Below, piece by piece: positions 8,388 to 15,982 of a DNA stretch of 46,822 nt. Below the pieces are notes generated by a model. That model worked only from the letters and a program-made list of their open reading frames with translations, searched no databases and was not told where the DNA came from. A program made the translations under genes and the position numbers. The DNA is taken from NCBI GenBank assembly GCA_913056195.1, contig CAJXMF010000015.1:1-46822 (forward strand). Direction: 5' to 3'. The stretch is from an uncultured Methylococcaceae bacterium. GTDB taxonomy: Bacteria > Pseudomonadota > Gammaproteobacteria > Methylococcales > Methylomonadaceae. Positions within the stretch are counted from its first letter, which is position 1, and each line of letters begins with the position of its first letter.

Positions 8388-8681
8388 TCATAGCTCTACT
8401 TGAATGGATTCATCTATTGAGCCTAATTTTTTTATGAATCGAGTTTTATCAACGGCCCTGATTTGATCTAAAAGTATTAGCCCGTTCTTATTTTTGAATT
8501 TACACCTGACCCTGCAAGGAAAATCAAAACCCTTAGTCGTCATAGGGGCGACCAGAACAGTAGATAAAGCTGTCATTTCATTTGGAGAAATAACGACACA
8601 GGGCCGTGTTTTATTTATTTCTTTGCCTTGAGTCGGATTTAAACTGACAAGCCAGACCTGGAATCGGCTGATGGACGTCAT
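8388..8681 (-). CDS. MazF/PemK-type endoribonuclease toxin, C-terminally truncated by a nonsense codon
   Basis: The 97-aa product has the MazF/PemK core: VWLVSLNPTQGKE near the start, then KTRPCVVISP, LVAPMTT and the conserved LLDQIRAVDKTRFIKKLG. Family members cleave mRNA, often at short specific sites, until bound by the cognate antitoxin. The ATG at 8681 overlaps the antitoxin stop (TAATG) and has GGAG five bases upstream; a GTG two codons earlier is also possible. The frame ends at TGA (8388-8390). Reading past it gives NTLQELFAY and then TAA (8358-8360), which is the typical C-terminus of this family, so the TGA looks like a mutation that removes the last nine residues. Whether the shortened toxin is active is unknown. 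Confidence 0.85.
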   Translation of the reverse strand: MTSISRFQVWLVSLNPTQGKEINKTRPCVVISPNEMTALSTVLVAPMTTKGFDFPCRVRCKFKNKNGLILLDQIRAVDKTRFIKKLGSIDESIQVEL

Positions 8682-8935
8682 TACCACTCCAAGTCATCAT
8701 CTGATGTTAATGATGCGTCTAGCCATTCATTATCTATTGTTTCTGAGCCATTTGATGCCAGGATGGTTTCTATGGCTTTTTTCCAATGTTCTCTTGGTTT
8801 ATGACTGGGCGTAATTAGAATACCCTGATTGACAACCTGTATATCAAGTTCTTTTCCTTCAAGATGAGCCTGCTGAATAAGTGGCTTGGGAATCCTGATG
8901 CCTTGAGAATCACCTATCTTAATTAAATGGGCCAT
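8681..8935 (-). CDS. AbrB/MazE-type antitoxin
   Basis: This 84-aa protein begins with a swapped-hairpin AbrB/SpoVT DNA-binding domain: LIKIGDSQGIRIPKPLIQQA (about 4-23) and IQVVNQGILITP. It ends in an acidic, probably disordered tail (SLTSDDDLEW) of the kind that wraps the toxin. It should neutralise the downstream toxin and repress the operon. The stop overlaps the toxin ATG by one base, giving translational coupling. A 13+13 palindrome and a TATAAT box lie directly upstream, as expected for autoregulation. AAGG precedes the ATG. Confidence 0.87.
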   Translation of the reverse strand: MAHLIKIGDSQGIRIPKPLIQQAHLEGKELDIQVVNQGILITPSHKPREHWKKAIETILASNGSETIDNEWLDASLTSDDDLEW

Positions 8936-8956
8936 AACAAAACCTTTTTAAATCGA

Positions 8957-9006
8957 ATTATATTAGCCATCTTGATATTACAACCCTATAACGTTGTAAT
9001 ATCAAG
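8957..9006 (-). promoter_or_regulatory. Toxin-antitoxin promoter and operator palindrome
   Basis: A perfect inverted repeat has arms CTTGATATTACAA (8971-8983) and TTGTAATATCAAG (8994-9006), separated by 10 bases. On the minus strand the gene-proximal arm contains a TTGTAA -35 candidate (8983-8978). A TATAAT -10 box (8962-8957) follows after 15 bases, and the antitoxin ATG lies 22 bases further. A regulator bound to the palindrome would cover the -35 element. Confidence 0.72.
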
Positions 9007-9019
9007 GCGTTGTATTAGT

Positions 9020-9098
9020 GTCGTACCTACAGCTCTGCGCGGACCCGCATGCAGTGCGGTGTGAGGAGGGCTAGAGAGAAATCAGCCCTTACCCGATT
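9020..9098 (+). mobile_element. Probable 3' scar of a group II intron (domains V/VI)
   Basis: The phrase GCAGTGCGGTGTGAGGAGGG, followed by GCT...GAGAAATC...AGC and CCTTACCCGATT, resembles the domain V/VI 3' end of bacterial group II introns, where GGTGGTGTGxGAGG and TACxCGATT recur. No intron-encoded reverse transcriptase or 5' end is present, so only the tail would remain. The identification rests on remembered pattern only. Confidence 0.35.
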
Positions 9099-9135
9099 AG
9101 CTTATTTTTATTTGTTTGCCCTGATATTCTTACCA

Positions 9136-10329
9136 TTACCGACCAGAAAACACCATACTCGGTTCTAATTTTAATACTGGTCTTGAACTAATCGCTGCCG
9201 CCGTCAGGCTGACAATTAAAACGCCCAAAATACCAACTAAAGGTGTAAACCACATTAACCTGAATGGAAATGCGATTGTGGAAACAAATTCTCCAACAAT
9301 GGCACACAAACCGATACCGATACCCGTGCCTAATAAGGCACTAGAGCCTGCTTGTATAAATACCATTTTTAATAGTATGGAATTTGAAGCTCCCATTGCT
9401 TTAAGCACTGCATACTGTTTTAGATTTTCATAGGTAAACATATACAGCATTACCCCAGTAACACCGAAGCCTACGGTCATAGCTAGAATTAGCATGGAAG
9501 CCATATCGCCGACATCTTCAGAATTTATGAGATACCAATGTACAGTATCTTCTTTAAAATCGTTAGATGTTCTCGCTCGTAAGTGAGTTTGTTGTTCAAT
9601 ACGTTTTGCCAGTTGACGAGCAGAAATCCCTTTTTTTGCAGATACCATAATAAAGGTTAATAGTTTGTTTTCAGAGGGTAACAGACGCTTTACATTTGAG
9701 TAAGTGGTATAAAGTAAAGGATGGGGAGGAAATCTTGGAATTGTTTTCGATACACCGGCAATAACAACTCTTTTATCATTAATTAAGAGTTCATCACCAT
9801 AGCGTAACTTCCTTGTAGGAACATCTAAATGTACCCCATCGAAAGGCCATTTATCTTTTGCATGAACAGGTGTTTGTAATTTATCACTTGTTCCACCAGC
9901 ATCAACGATAACACTATCAGGCATATAAGGTATTGTGGATAAAAGAGCATTTTTTAATAAAGGCGCACCTGTCAAACTTGCATCATCTACTCCAATCATT
10001 TGGAAAGTTTGAAAACGACCATTTGGAAAACGAGCAACAACATCATTTAATGACAAAGGAACGGCCGTTGCCACGCCCTTAACACTTCGCACTCTGTTTA
10101 AGGCGGATGAAGGTAAGTTTATCGTCATTTTTGTAGAGTTAACGGCTGGATCCATAACCCAAACATCAACAGATGGATTTTCCGAAACAAGGGCAAAACC
10201 CCAAGTCATAAAACCGGCAAAATAGGCAAGAGCGAAAGTCACTAAAAATGCGGTAAAAGTAATACCTGATAGTAAGCCAACATATTTTGCTTTGTCTCCC
10301 ATCAGCATTTGCAATGCAATGCGGTACAT
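9136..10329 (-). CDS. devC: DevC-family ABC exporter permease (FtsX/MacB-type)
   Basis: The 397-aa inner-membrane protein has the FtsX-like layout: one N-terminal TM (about 17-40), a large periplasmic domain, and three C-terminal TMs (about 270-295, 320-345 and 355-380). Between the TMs is the MFTYENLKQYAVLKAMGASN block typical of these permeases. The N-terminal (MLMGDKAKYVGLLSGITF) and C-terminal (LEPSMVFSGR) sequences resemble DevC, the permease of the cyanobacterial glycolipid exporter. It is the last gene of a devA-adaptor-devC operon, and its ATG overlaps the adaptor stop by one base. It probably works with a TolC-like channel not encoded here. The exported substrate is unknown. Confidence 0.82.
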   Translation of the reverse strand: MYRIALQMLMGDKAKYVGLLSGITFTAFLVTFALAYFAGFMTWGFALVSENPSVDVWVMDPAVNSTKMTINLPSSALNRVRSVKGVATAVPLSLNDVVARFPNGRFQTFQMIGVDDASLTGAPLLKNALLSTIPYMPDSVIVDAGGTSDKLQTPVHAKDKWPFDGVHLDVPTRKLRYGDELLINDKRVVIAGVSKTIPRFPPHPLLYTTYSNVKRLLPSENKLLTFIMVSAKKGISARQLAKRIEQQTHLRARTSNDFKEDTVHWYLINSEDVGDMASMLILAMTVGFGVTGVMLYMFTYENLKQYAVLKAMGASNSILLKMVFIQAGSSALLGTGIGIGLCAIVGEFVSTIAFPFRLMWFTPLVGILGVLIVSLTAAAISSRPVLKLEPSMVFSGR

Positions 10330-11234
10330 TATAAAGCTTCCTTGGCGGGTACATTAATAAAAACATCTAATTGTTGTCCCACATACAACGGGAAACCGGG
10401 TTTTTCAATAGAATAGAAAACTGGTAATATTCGTAAATAAGGACGCTCAGTACTTAAACCGGTTAAAGCCGTTTTAGGTACAACATAAGGTTCTGTGTAT
10501 TGATAGTGCAGTGGTATTTTTATATTTGGATGATTACGAACAAAGGCGACAGCTTGTGTTTTTGGCTTAAAACGTAATAATTCATTTTCATTAATATCAA
10601 CACGTAATCTTAATTTATTGCTACCTACAATAATTGCCCTCGAAGTAATACGACTACTATCAATAAATTCACCAACCCTTATTTTGCATTGCAATATTTT
10701 TCCGGTTATCGGTGAATAAACAGTATGTCGTTTTAATTCTTTGTTAAAGAGTGCTAATTCTGCTTTAACTAAAGCAGAATTAGCTTTAGCCAAAGCAAGT
10801 TCATCAACTGAAGCCAGAAATTTTCGCTTGCTTATCACGCCAGGTGCCTGATCGTGAATATTTTTGTCAATTTTATATTGATGTCGCGTTTTGATTAATA
10901 TGGCATCAGCAACCTTTAATTTACTCTTGGCAAGTTCAATTTTTGCTTTAGTATCTCGTGCATCGATACTAAACAAAGGATCACCCTCCTTAATTTCTTG
11001 TCCTGTACGTACAAAAAGTTTCGTCACTACACCTGACACTGCTGATCCAATAGGGATGTTTGTGCTTTCGGCTTCTATAATACCTGTGGCATAAATAAAA
11101 GATTGATAAGGAGCTTTCACTTTATCAATTGATTTGGTATTAACGGGAGTTGGTTGATCGTCGTAAAAAATATAAGAGACAGCAATAAAGAAGCCTAGAA
11201 AAGAGAGCAACATCAACTTAAAAAAGCCTTTCAT
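10329..11234 (-). CDS. HlyD/DevB-type periplasmic adaptor
   Basis: This 301-aa membrane-fusion protein has an N-terminal membrane anchor (LMLLSFLGFFIAVSYIF, about 8-24). A split biotinyl-lipoyl domain follows: the first half (SGVVTKLFVRTGQEIKEGDPLFSID) before an alpha-helical hairpin (about 110-170), the second half (YSPITGKILQCKIRVGEFID) after it. Beta-barrel residues complete the protein. Such adaptors join the inner-membrane ABC complex to an outer-membrane channel. The start overlaps the ATPase stop by four bases and the stop overlaps the permease start, so the three genes are co-translated. The short helical hairpin is typical of DevB-like adaptors. Confidence 0.83.
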   Translation of the reverse strand: MKGFFKLMLLSFLGFFIAVSYIFYDDQPTPVNTKSIDKVKAPYQSFIYATGIIEAESTNIPIGSAVSGVVTKLFVRTGQEIKEGDPLFSIDARDTKAKIELAKSKLKVADAILIKTRHQYKIDKNIHDQAPGVISKRKFLASVDELALAKANSALVKAELALFNKELKRHTVYSPITGKILQCKIRVGEFIDSSRITSRAIIVGSNKLRLRVDINENELLRFKPKTQAVAFVRNHPNIKIPLHYQYTEPYVVPKTALTGLSTERPYLRILPVFYSIEKPGFPLYVGQQLDVFINVPAKEAL

Positions 11235-11950
11235 TGGGGGGCTCCATTTTTATTCTCAATTTTAATAATTTTACCGTCATCCATATAAGCCATGCGATCT
11301 GCGAAATAAAATATTCTGTTATCGTGAGTAACTACAACAAGCGTTTTATTTTCCTGTTTTACCAGACGACGTAAAAGCACCATGACCTGCTGTCCAGATT
11401 CATGATCCAGATTACTGGTTGGCTCATCACATATAATTATTTTTGGTTTATGCACTAAGGCTCTGGCAATAGCAACCATTTGCTGTTGACCACCACTTAA
11501 CTCGCCCGATAATGCATGAGTGCGTGAACCCAAGCCAACGGTATCAAGCACTATTTTTGCCTCTTTCAATGCTATTGTGCGTTTTACTCCTTGAATCAAC
11601 AAAGGGATAGCAACATTTTCTACGGCAGTTAAGGCAGGTAATAAGTTAAAAGATTGAAAAACAAAACCAATCGAATGGCTTCTAAAATAATTTTTTTTAT
11701 CATCACTTAATTTACTCAAGTCATCGCCTAAGACAGAGCATTCACCACTATCTGCTTTGAGTAAGGCGCTAATAATTGAAACGAAAGTCGTTTTACCGCA
11801 ACCAGAAGGACCAACCAACATGAGCAATTCATTTTGATAAACATCCAGATCGACACCACGCAAGGCAAAAACCTTTGCTTCACCTTCTCCGTACGTTTTT
11901 TTGATATTGCGGCAGTATATGACAGTATGATGATTTTTCTCAGAGTTCAT
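11231..11950 (-). CDS. devA: DevA/MacB-like ABC exporter ATPase
   Basis: The 239-aa nucleotide-binding subunit has Walker A VGPSGCGKTT (about 46-55), Q-loop FVFQSFNLLP, the LolD/MacB-type signature LSGGQQQMVAIARAL, Walker B IICDEPTSNLD and the H-loop VVVTHD. It powers the adaptor-permease pair downstream. It is the first gene of the exporter operon. The symporter gene ends only 53 bases upstream on the same strand, so partial read-through is possible. The close similarity to lipoprotein/macrolide-type exporters leaves the substrate open. Confidence 0.88.
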   Translation of the reverse strand: MNSEKNHHTVIYCRNIKKTYGEGEAKVFALRGVDLDVYQNELLMLVGPSGCGKTTFVSIISALLKADSGECSVLGDDLSKLSDDKKNYFRSHSIGFVFQSFNLLPALTAVENVAIPLLIQGVKRTIALKEAKIVLDTVGLGSRTHALSGELSGGQQQMVAIARALVHKPKIIICDEPTSNLDHESGQQVMVLLRRLVKQENKTLVVVTHDNRIFYFADRMAYMDDGKIIKIENKNGAPQ

Positions 11951-12003
11951 GATTATCCATTCAAAAGCTAATCAGCGTAGTTGACTAAAACTGTAGCTCC
12001 TCC

Positions 12004-13302
12004 TCAAGCCTTATGCGGCAGTTCGACGTCGGTAATGATGCCGGCATCTGGGTCGTTGAATATGGTGTCGTCTAACGCTTTTTCACTGCGGCCGACGATG
12101 CTGGTGACGGTGGCGTCGCCGGTGATGTTGACGACGGTGCGCAGCATATCAAGCACGCGGTCTACCCCTAAAATCAGGCCAATACCTTCAACGGGTAAGC
12201 CGACTTGATTGAATACCATGGCCAGCATGATCAGGCCAACGCCTGGCACACCGGCTGTGCCGATGGAGGCCAGAATGGACATGCCGATGACGGTTAGATA
12301 ATCACTAAATTCAAGATTGATGCCATAGACATTGGCGATAAAAACGGTGGCGACACCTTGCATGATGGCGGTGCCATCCATATTGATGGTAGCGCCGAGC
12401 GGTACGGTAAAGGCGGCCGTTGCATTGTTGACGCCAATACGTTTTTCCACGGCCTGCAGAGTGACCGGAATGGTCGCATTGGAACTGGCCGTGCTGAAGG
12501 CGAATATCTGAGCCGAGCGCATTTTTTTGAAGAATATCACGGGTGACAGCCTGGCTAGAAAATGCAACAACAGACTGAAGGTGCCCAGACAATGCAGTAT
12601 CAGGCACAGGACGACGACAGCGAAGTAGCCTATCATCGGGATAATCAGCCCGAAGCCTTGTTCGGAAAAGGTTTTTGCCATCAGAAAAAATACCCCAATC
12701 GGGGCAAAGTCCATCACCAGGGTCACCACATTCATCATGACTTCATTCAACCTATCGGCTAAATCGACTAAAGGCTGACCTTTTTCGCCGGTCATCAACA
12801 GCGCGATAGCAAATAAAATCACAAAGAAAATAATTTGCAGCATATTGCCTTCGGCGAAGGCCTGGATCGGGTTGCTCGGGACGATATTGATTAACACGTC
12901 GGTTAATGGCGGGGCGGGTTTTGCCGTAAAGTCGCCCAGGTTGGCGGTGGTTTCAAAGCCTTGTCCGGGCGAAATCAACAGGGCAACCGTTAATGCGAGA
13001 GTGATGGCCAGCCCTGTTGTTAACAGATAGAGTGCAAAGGCTTTGATGCCAACCCGGCCCAATGTACTGACATCACCGATGCCACAAACGCCACAAATCA
13101 GGGAGAAGGTGACTAATGGGACAACCAGCATTTTCAGCGCATTGATAAACGTGGCGCTCACGACATAAAACAAGCCGTTGACCAGCCCGTTTTGAACCCA
13201 GTCAATAGGCTGAGCAAACTGATTGATCAAACTGCCCAGCAATAGCCCGAGCAGCATGGCAATTAAAATTTTGGTGGTGATCGGTGTTTTGTGTTGGGAC
13301 AT
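12004..13302 (-). CDS. Dicarboxylate/amino acid:cation symporter (DAACS family)
   Basis: This 432-aa integral membrane protein has the DAACS glutamate/dicarboxylate carrier hallmarks: AFSTASSNATIPVTLQ (re-entrant hairpin HP1, serine-rich), NMDGTAIMQG (TM7 NMDGT motif), SIGTAGVPGVGLIMLA (HP2) and the cation/substrate-binding VDRVLDMLRTVVNITGD (TM8). It should import C4-dicarboxylates or acidic amino acids with Na+ or H+ across the inner membrane. The gene starts 27 bases after mfnB on the same strand, so it may be the last member of the pterin/furan cofactor operon. GltP, SstT and DctA types cannot be separated by eye. Confidence 0.88.
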   Translation of the reverse strand: MSQHKTPITTKILIAMLLGLLLGSLINQFAQPIDWVQNGLVNGLFYVVSATFINALKMLVVPLVTFSLICGVCGIGDVSTLGRVGIKAFALYLLTTGLAITLALTVALLISPGQGFETTANLGDFTAKPAPPLTDVLINIVPSNPIQAFAEGNMLQIIFFVILFAIALLMTGEKGQPLVDLADRLNEVMMNVVTLVMDFAPIGVFFLMAKTFSEQGFGLIIPMIGYFAVVVLCLILHCLGTFSLLLHFLARLSPVIFFKKMRSAQIFAFSTASSNATIPVTLQAVEKRIGVNNATAAFTVPLGATINMDGTAIMQGVATVFIANVYGINLEFSDYLTVIGMSILASIGTAGVPGVGLIMLAMVFNQVGLPVEGIGLILGVDRVLDMLRTVVNITGDATVTSIVGRSEKALDDTIFNDPDAGIITDVELPHKA

Positions 13303-13329
13303 GGGCTTTTAAGCAATTAGTTTAGGCAA

Positions 13330-14037
13330 TCAGGCCGGTTCGGCTAATGCGATTTTTTCAGCATTAAAATAGTGTTGCAGCTGTTGTACGCGGCTGAGGT
13401 CGAGCGCTTGCGTTCGCAGGTGGTTTTGACACAATGCACCGCGAAAACCGAGATAATCCGCCTTAAAGGGCAATAATTGATGAATATGTGTTTGCCGCAA
13501 GGAACCGGCCAGCCCGGTGAGAAGGTGATGTTGTTTGGCGCGTTGCACAAACTGTTCAATACGCTTTAAAGGCAATACGTCAAGCAGCGAGCCGTTTTGT
13601 TTGTTGGCGGTATCGAGCATAACACCGGTGAAACCGGTTTCGGCCAGTCGCGGAATCAGGCTGAAATCCGGCTGTTGATCGGCAAATAGAACGGCGATCA
13701 GGCGTAAATTGTTCTGTTTAATGTCGGTTTTAAGACGGTCGAGCGTTGCCGGGGTATCACCTGCGCTGAAAAAACCGATTTTAATATAATCGACGCCGCT
13801 AGCGGCCATTTTCAATACGGCCTGTTGAATCAGGTCAGGTTCCATCGGTAAGTCGCCAATGGTGGCGCTGAGGGTGTTGGTGGATTTCAGGCGATTTACG
13901 ATCGTTTTTATTTCGGGCAAGGGTAGGGCGCCTAACGCGCCTTTTTCCGGCTGTTTCAGGTCGATAATATCGATATTTAAGTGTTTAATTTGTAATGCTT
14001 CGTTCAGGCTGTTGATGCTGGCCAGTATTCCGCTCAT
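13330..14037 (-). CDS. mfnB: (5-formylfuran-3-yl)methyl phosphate synthase
   Basis: The 235-aa TIM-barrel protein belongs to the MfnB (former DUF556) family, which condenses two glyceraldehyde 3-phosphates to 4-HFC-phosphate, the furan precursor of methanofuran. The N-terminal IIDLKQPEKGALGAL block places the predicted Schiff-base lysine at residue 28, as in the archaeal enzyme. VDYIKIGFF and TGVMLDTANKQNGSLLD follow, then GLAGSLR and DYLGFRGALC near the phosphate site. It supplies cofactor for the formyltransferase/hydrolase complex of C1 oxidation in methylotrophs. The start overlaps the DUF447 stop by four bases. A canonical length and intact motifs argue that it is active. Confidence 0.87.
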   Translation of the reverse strand: MSGILASINSLNEALQIKHLNIDIIDLKQPEKGALGALPLPEIKTIVNRLKSTNTLSATIGDLPMEPDLIQQAVLKMAASGVDYIKIGFFSAGDTPATLDRLKTDIKQNNLRLIAVLFADQQPDFSLIPRLAETGFTGVMLDTANKQNGSLLDVLPLKRIEQFVQRAKQHHLLTGLAGSLRQTHIHQLLPFKADYLGFRGALCQNHLRTQALDLSRVQQLQHYFNAEKIALAEPA

Positions 14038-14600
14038 GCTTGAATGACTCCTTGTTTAAAATCTTCGACCACTTCCATCAGCCATTGCCAGGCTTCTTTC
14101 TCACGCTCTCCTGCGGTTTTTTCCATGCCAATACGAAGATAAGCGAGTTCTTCTTCGATCTTTTTCCACGGTAACAGGTGCAGACGGCTGACTAATATCG
14201 CCGCTTCAATGACGGCAAACTGGGCACGATTAAAGCCTTTGAATGGTTTGTGGATGGCTTCGTAAATGGATTTACAGAAAATCATTGGCCGGATGTCATC
14301 ATCTTCAATTTTTTCGATGCTGAGTTCGCAATGGGCCAGTGTGCATTCCAAGTAGTGCCCTGTGGTTTTTTTGGCTTCTTTGAGTGGCCAGTTGCGACGA
14401 CCGGTCAAACAGCCGGCAAAAATACGCACATCATCGCAATAATTGATGATTGCCGTACGGGTTTCAATGATGTTGTCCAGGGTGGAGCAGGGTTTGAAGG
14501 GGCGGATGACAAATTTGTCTTCATGGGTATGAATGCCCATCGGCGCAATATGTGGAACGCCCTGACGGTTTAATGTGGTGACAATAACTTCTTGAATCAT
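14034..14600 (-). CDS. DUF447 family protein, C1-cofactor gene cluster
   Basis: This 188-aa protein starts MIQEVIVTTLNRQGVPHIAPMG and contains FVIRPFKPCSTLDNI, a split-barrel flavin-reductase-like N-terminal half, and a helical C-terminal half (ECTLAHCE, FNRAQFAVIEAAILVSRLHLL). It matches the DUF447 proteins that accompany tetrahydromethanopterin/methanofuran genes in methylotrophic bacteria and archaea. The biochemical role is not established to my knowledge; flavin binding is an inference from the fold-like N-terminus. It overlaps both neighbours by four bases, so its stoichiometry is probably tied to MfnB and the DHPS-related protein. Confidence 0.8.
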   Translation of the reverse strand: MIQEVIVTTLNRQGVPHIAPMGIHTHEDKFVIRPFKPCSTLDNIIETRTAIINYCDDVRIFAGCLTGRRNWPLKEAKKTTGHYLECTLAHCELSIEKIEDDDIRPMIFCKSIYEAIHKPFKGFNRAQFAVIEAAILVSRLHLLPWKKIEEELAYLRIGMEKTAGEREKEAWQWLMEVVEDFKQGVIQA

Positions 14601-15982
14601 TTTTTGAACGTCGTTCCGACTGGTTTAAATTGGTGTAAATCAATGCTGCTTTCATTATGGTTGGTAATGCAGCCCCAGTCCAGTTTTTGATCCTGGGTGA
14701 AACGTTTGCCCAATTGCCAGGCTATCTCGGCCCGAGCCAGTTCCACGCCGAGGTAAAAGGCATGGCCGCCATCATTTTCTACGCCCAAAGCGGGATACAG
14801 TTCAAAGGGATCGGTGGCGCTGTTGAGGCCATCGCGATTGAAAATATGGATACCTTCTGCACTGACTTGAATACGATAACTGGGGTCGCGAATTTCGCTG
14901 GCCAGGGCTTTTATTTCATCAAGGCTGTAAGGGAAGGGCGCGGTTTCATGCACCGTCATCAGGCCGGAGTCAATATGTTTGGGCAGGCTGTTAAGCCGTT
15001 TGGCGGCATGCATGATGCGGCGGGCACGGTCTGCCTCGCGTATGGCTGTGCGCGCGTGTTGACTGACTTCGGTGGCCAGGACATGGTTAATATTGAGTTC
15101 GGAACAGATTCCGAATAACAAGGCATTCATGCCGGTGGTGTCGGCATGGGTCAGCTCGGTCAGATTACCGATACCAAGCATCATTTCAATATCGGGATAG
15201 CGTTGCCGGAACTGAAAATTGCGGGCGACCGATTCGGTAAAGCCAAAATGGATGGGGTCGAGAATGGGGTCAACGATAAATGTACGATTCTGTTTTTGCA
15301 GCTGTTCGATGGCGCTGTCGAGCGTTTGCAGGTTGCCATGTTGCTGCGGGATTAAAATCGGTGTGGCCGCGACTTCATCGCTGATCCATAGCGTATCCTG
15401 AGTCAAACTCAGCATAAAATCAGCACCGGCTTTGCCGCCACGTAACAGATCATCAGTTTCCAGCGAATCAATGCTGACCGTAAAGCCTTCGTGCTTCAGG
15501 GTTTGGATACAGTCTTCCAGGTGTGGAAAATCAGTGCCGGGTAAACAGCCGATGTCAATCACATCCGCGCCGTTTTGGCGATAATACCTGGCGCGCGCCA
15601 GGATTTGTTCCAGCGTCATGTGTGGAGCGTCGGTAATTTCGGCAAAAATTTTGACAGCATAGTCGTTTAAGTCAATATGCTCGGCGGCATGGCCGAAATA
15701 TTGGGGTAAATCTTTGACTTCTTCCGGTCCGCGCTCGACCGGTACGCCGAGTTTTTCAGACAGGCTGTCAATGTCGCCACGGCAACGGCCGGGAATGATG
15801 ATACGATCGGCACCAAAGGTGTCGTGTAAACGGCGGGCAATCATATCGGTGGTTATCAGTGCGGCGACTTTGACGCCAATTTGATGCACCGTATAGGTGA
15901 AATCCGGCTGCATGTTGCTGAGCACCTGGTGACATTGTTTTTCGGCCAGCTTCCCGGTCAGAAACAGAATATGTTCGCTCAT
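14597..15982 (-). CDS. Dihydropteroate synthase-related protein, methanopterin-linked
   Basis: The 461-aa protein carries an N-terminal domain (LFLTGKLAEKQCHQVL, about 1-150), a DHPS-like TIM barrel (YRQNGADVIDIGCLPGTDFP, FTVSIDSLETDDLLRGG, about 165-330) and an extra C-terminal domain. Several DHPS loops are replaced: the canonical NVTPDSFSDGG and MHxxGTP motifs are absent, so it is not simply FolP. It resembles the DHPS-related family found with H4MPT genes in archaea and methylotrophs and may act in the aryl-pterin condensation or a related cofactor step. A true folP lies divergently 0.6 kb away, which supports distinct functions. It overlaps both neighbours by four bases. Confidence 0.83.
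   Translation of the reverse strand: MSEHILFLTGKLAEKQCHQVLSNMQPDFTYTVHQIGVKVAALITTDMIARRLHDTFGADRIIIPGRCRGDIDSLSEKLGVPVERGPEEVKDLPQYFGHAAEHIDLNDYAVKIFAEITDAPHMTLEQILARARYYRQNGADVIDIGCLPGTDFPHLEDCIQTLKHEGFTVSIDSLETDDLLRGGKAGADFMLSLTQDTLWISDEVAATPILIPQQHGNLQTLDSAIEQLQKQNRTFIVDPILDPIHFGFTESVARNFQFRQRYPDIEMMLGIGNLTELTHADTTGMNALLFGICSELNINHVLATEVSQHARTAIREADRARRIMHAAKRLNSLPKHIDSGLMTVHETAPFPYSLDEIKALASEIRDPSYRIQVSAEGIHIFNRDGLNSATDPFELYPALGVENDGGHAFYLGVELARAEIAWQLGKRFTQDQKLDWGCITNHNESSIDLHQFKPVGTTFKK

Noticed and set aside
14657-15118. Plus-strand 153-codon ORF inside the DHPS-related gene
   Set aside because: Antisense shadow of an overlapping, motif-bearing gene; no ribosome-binding site.
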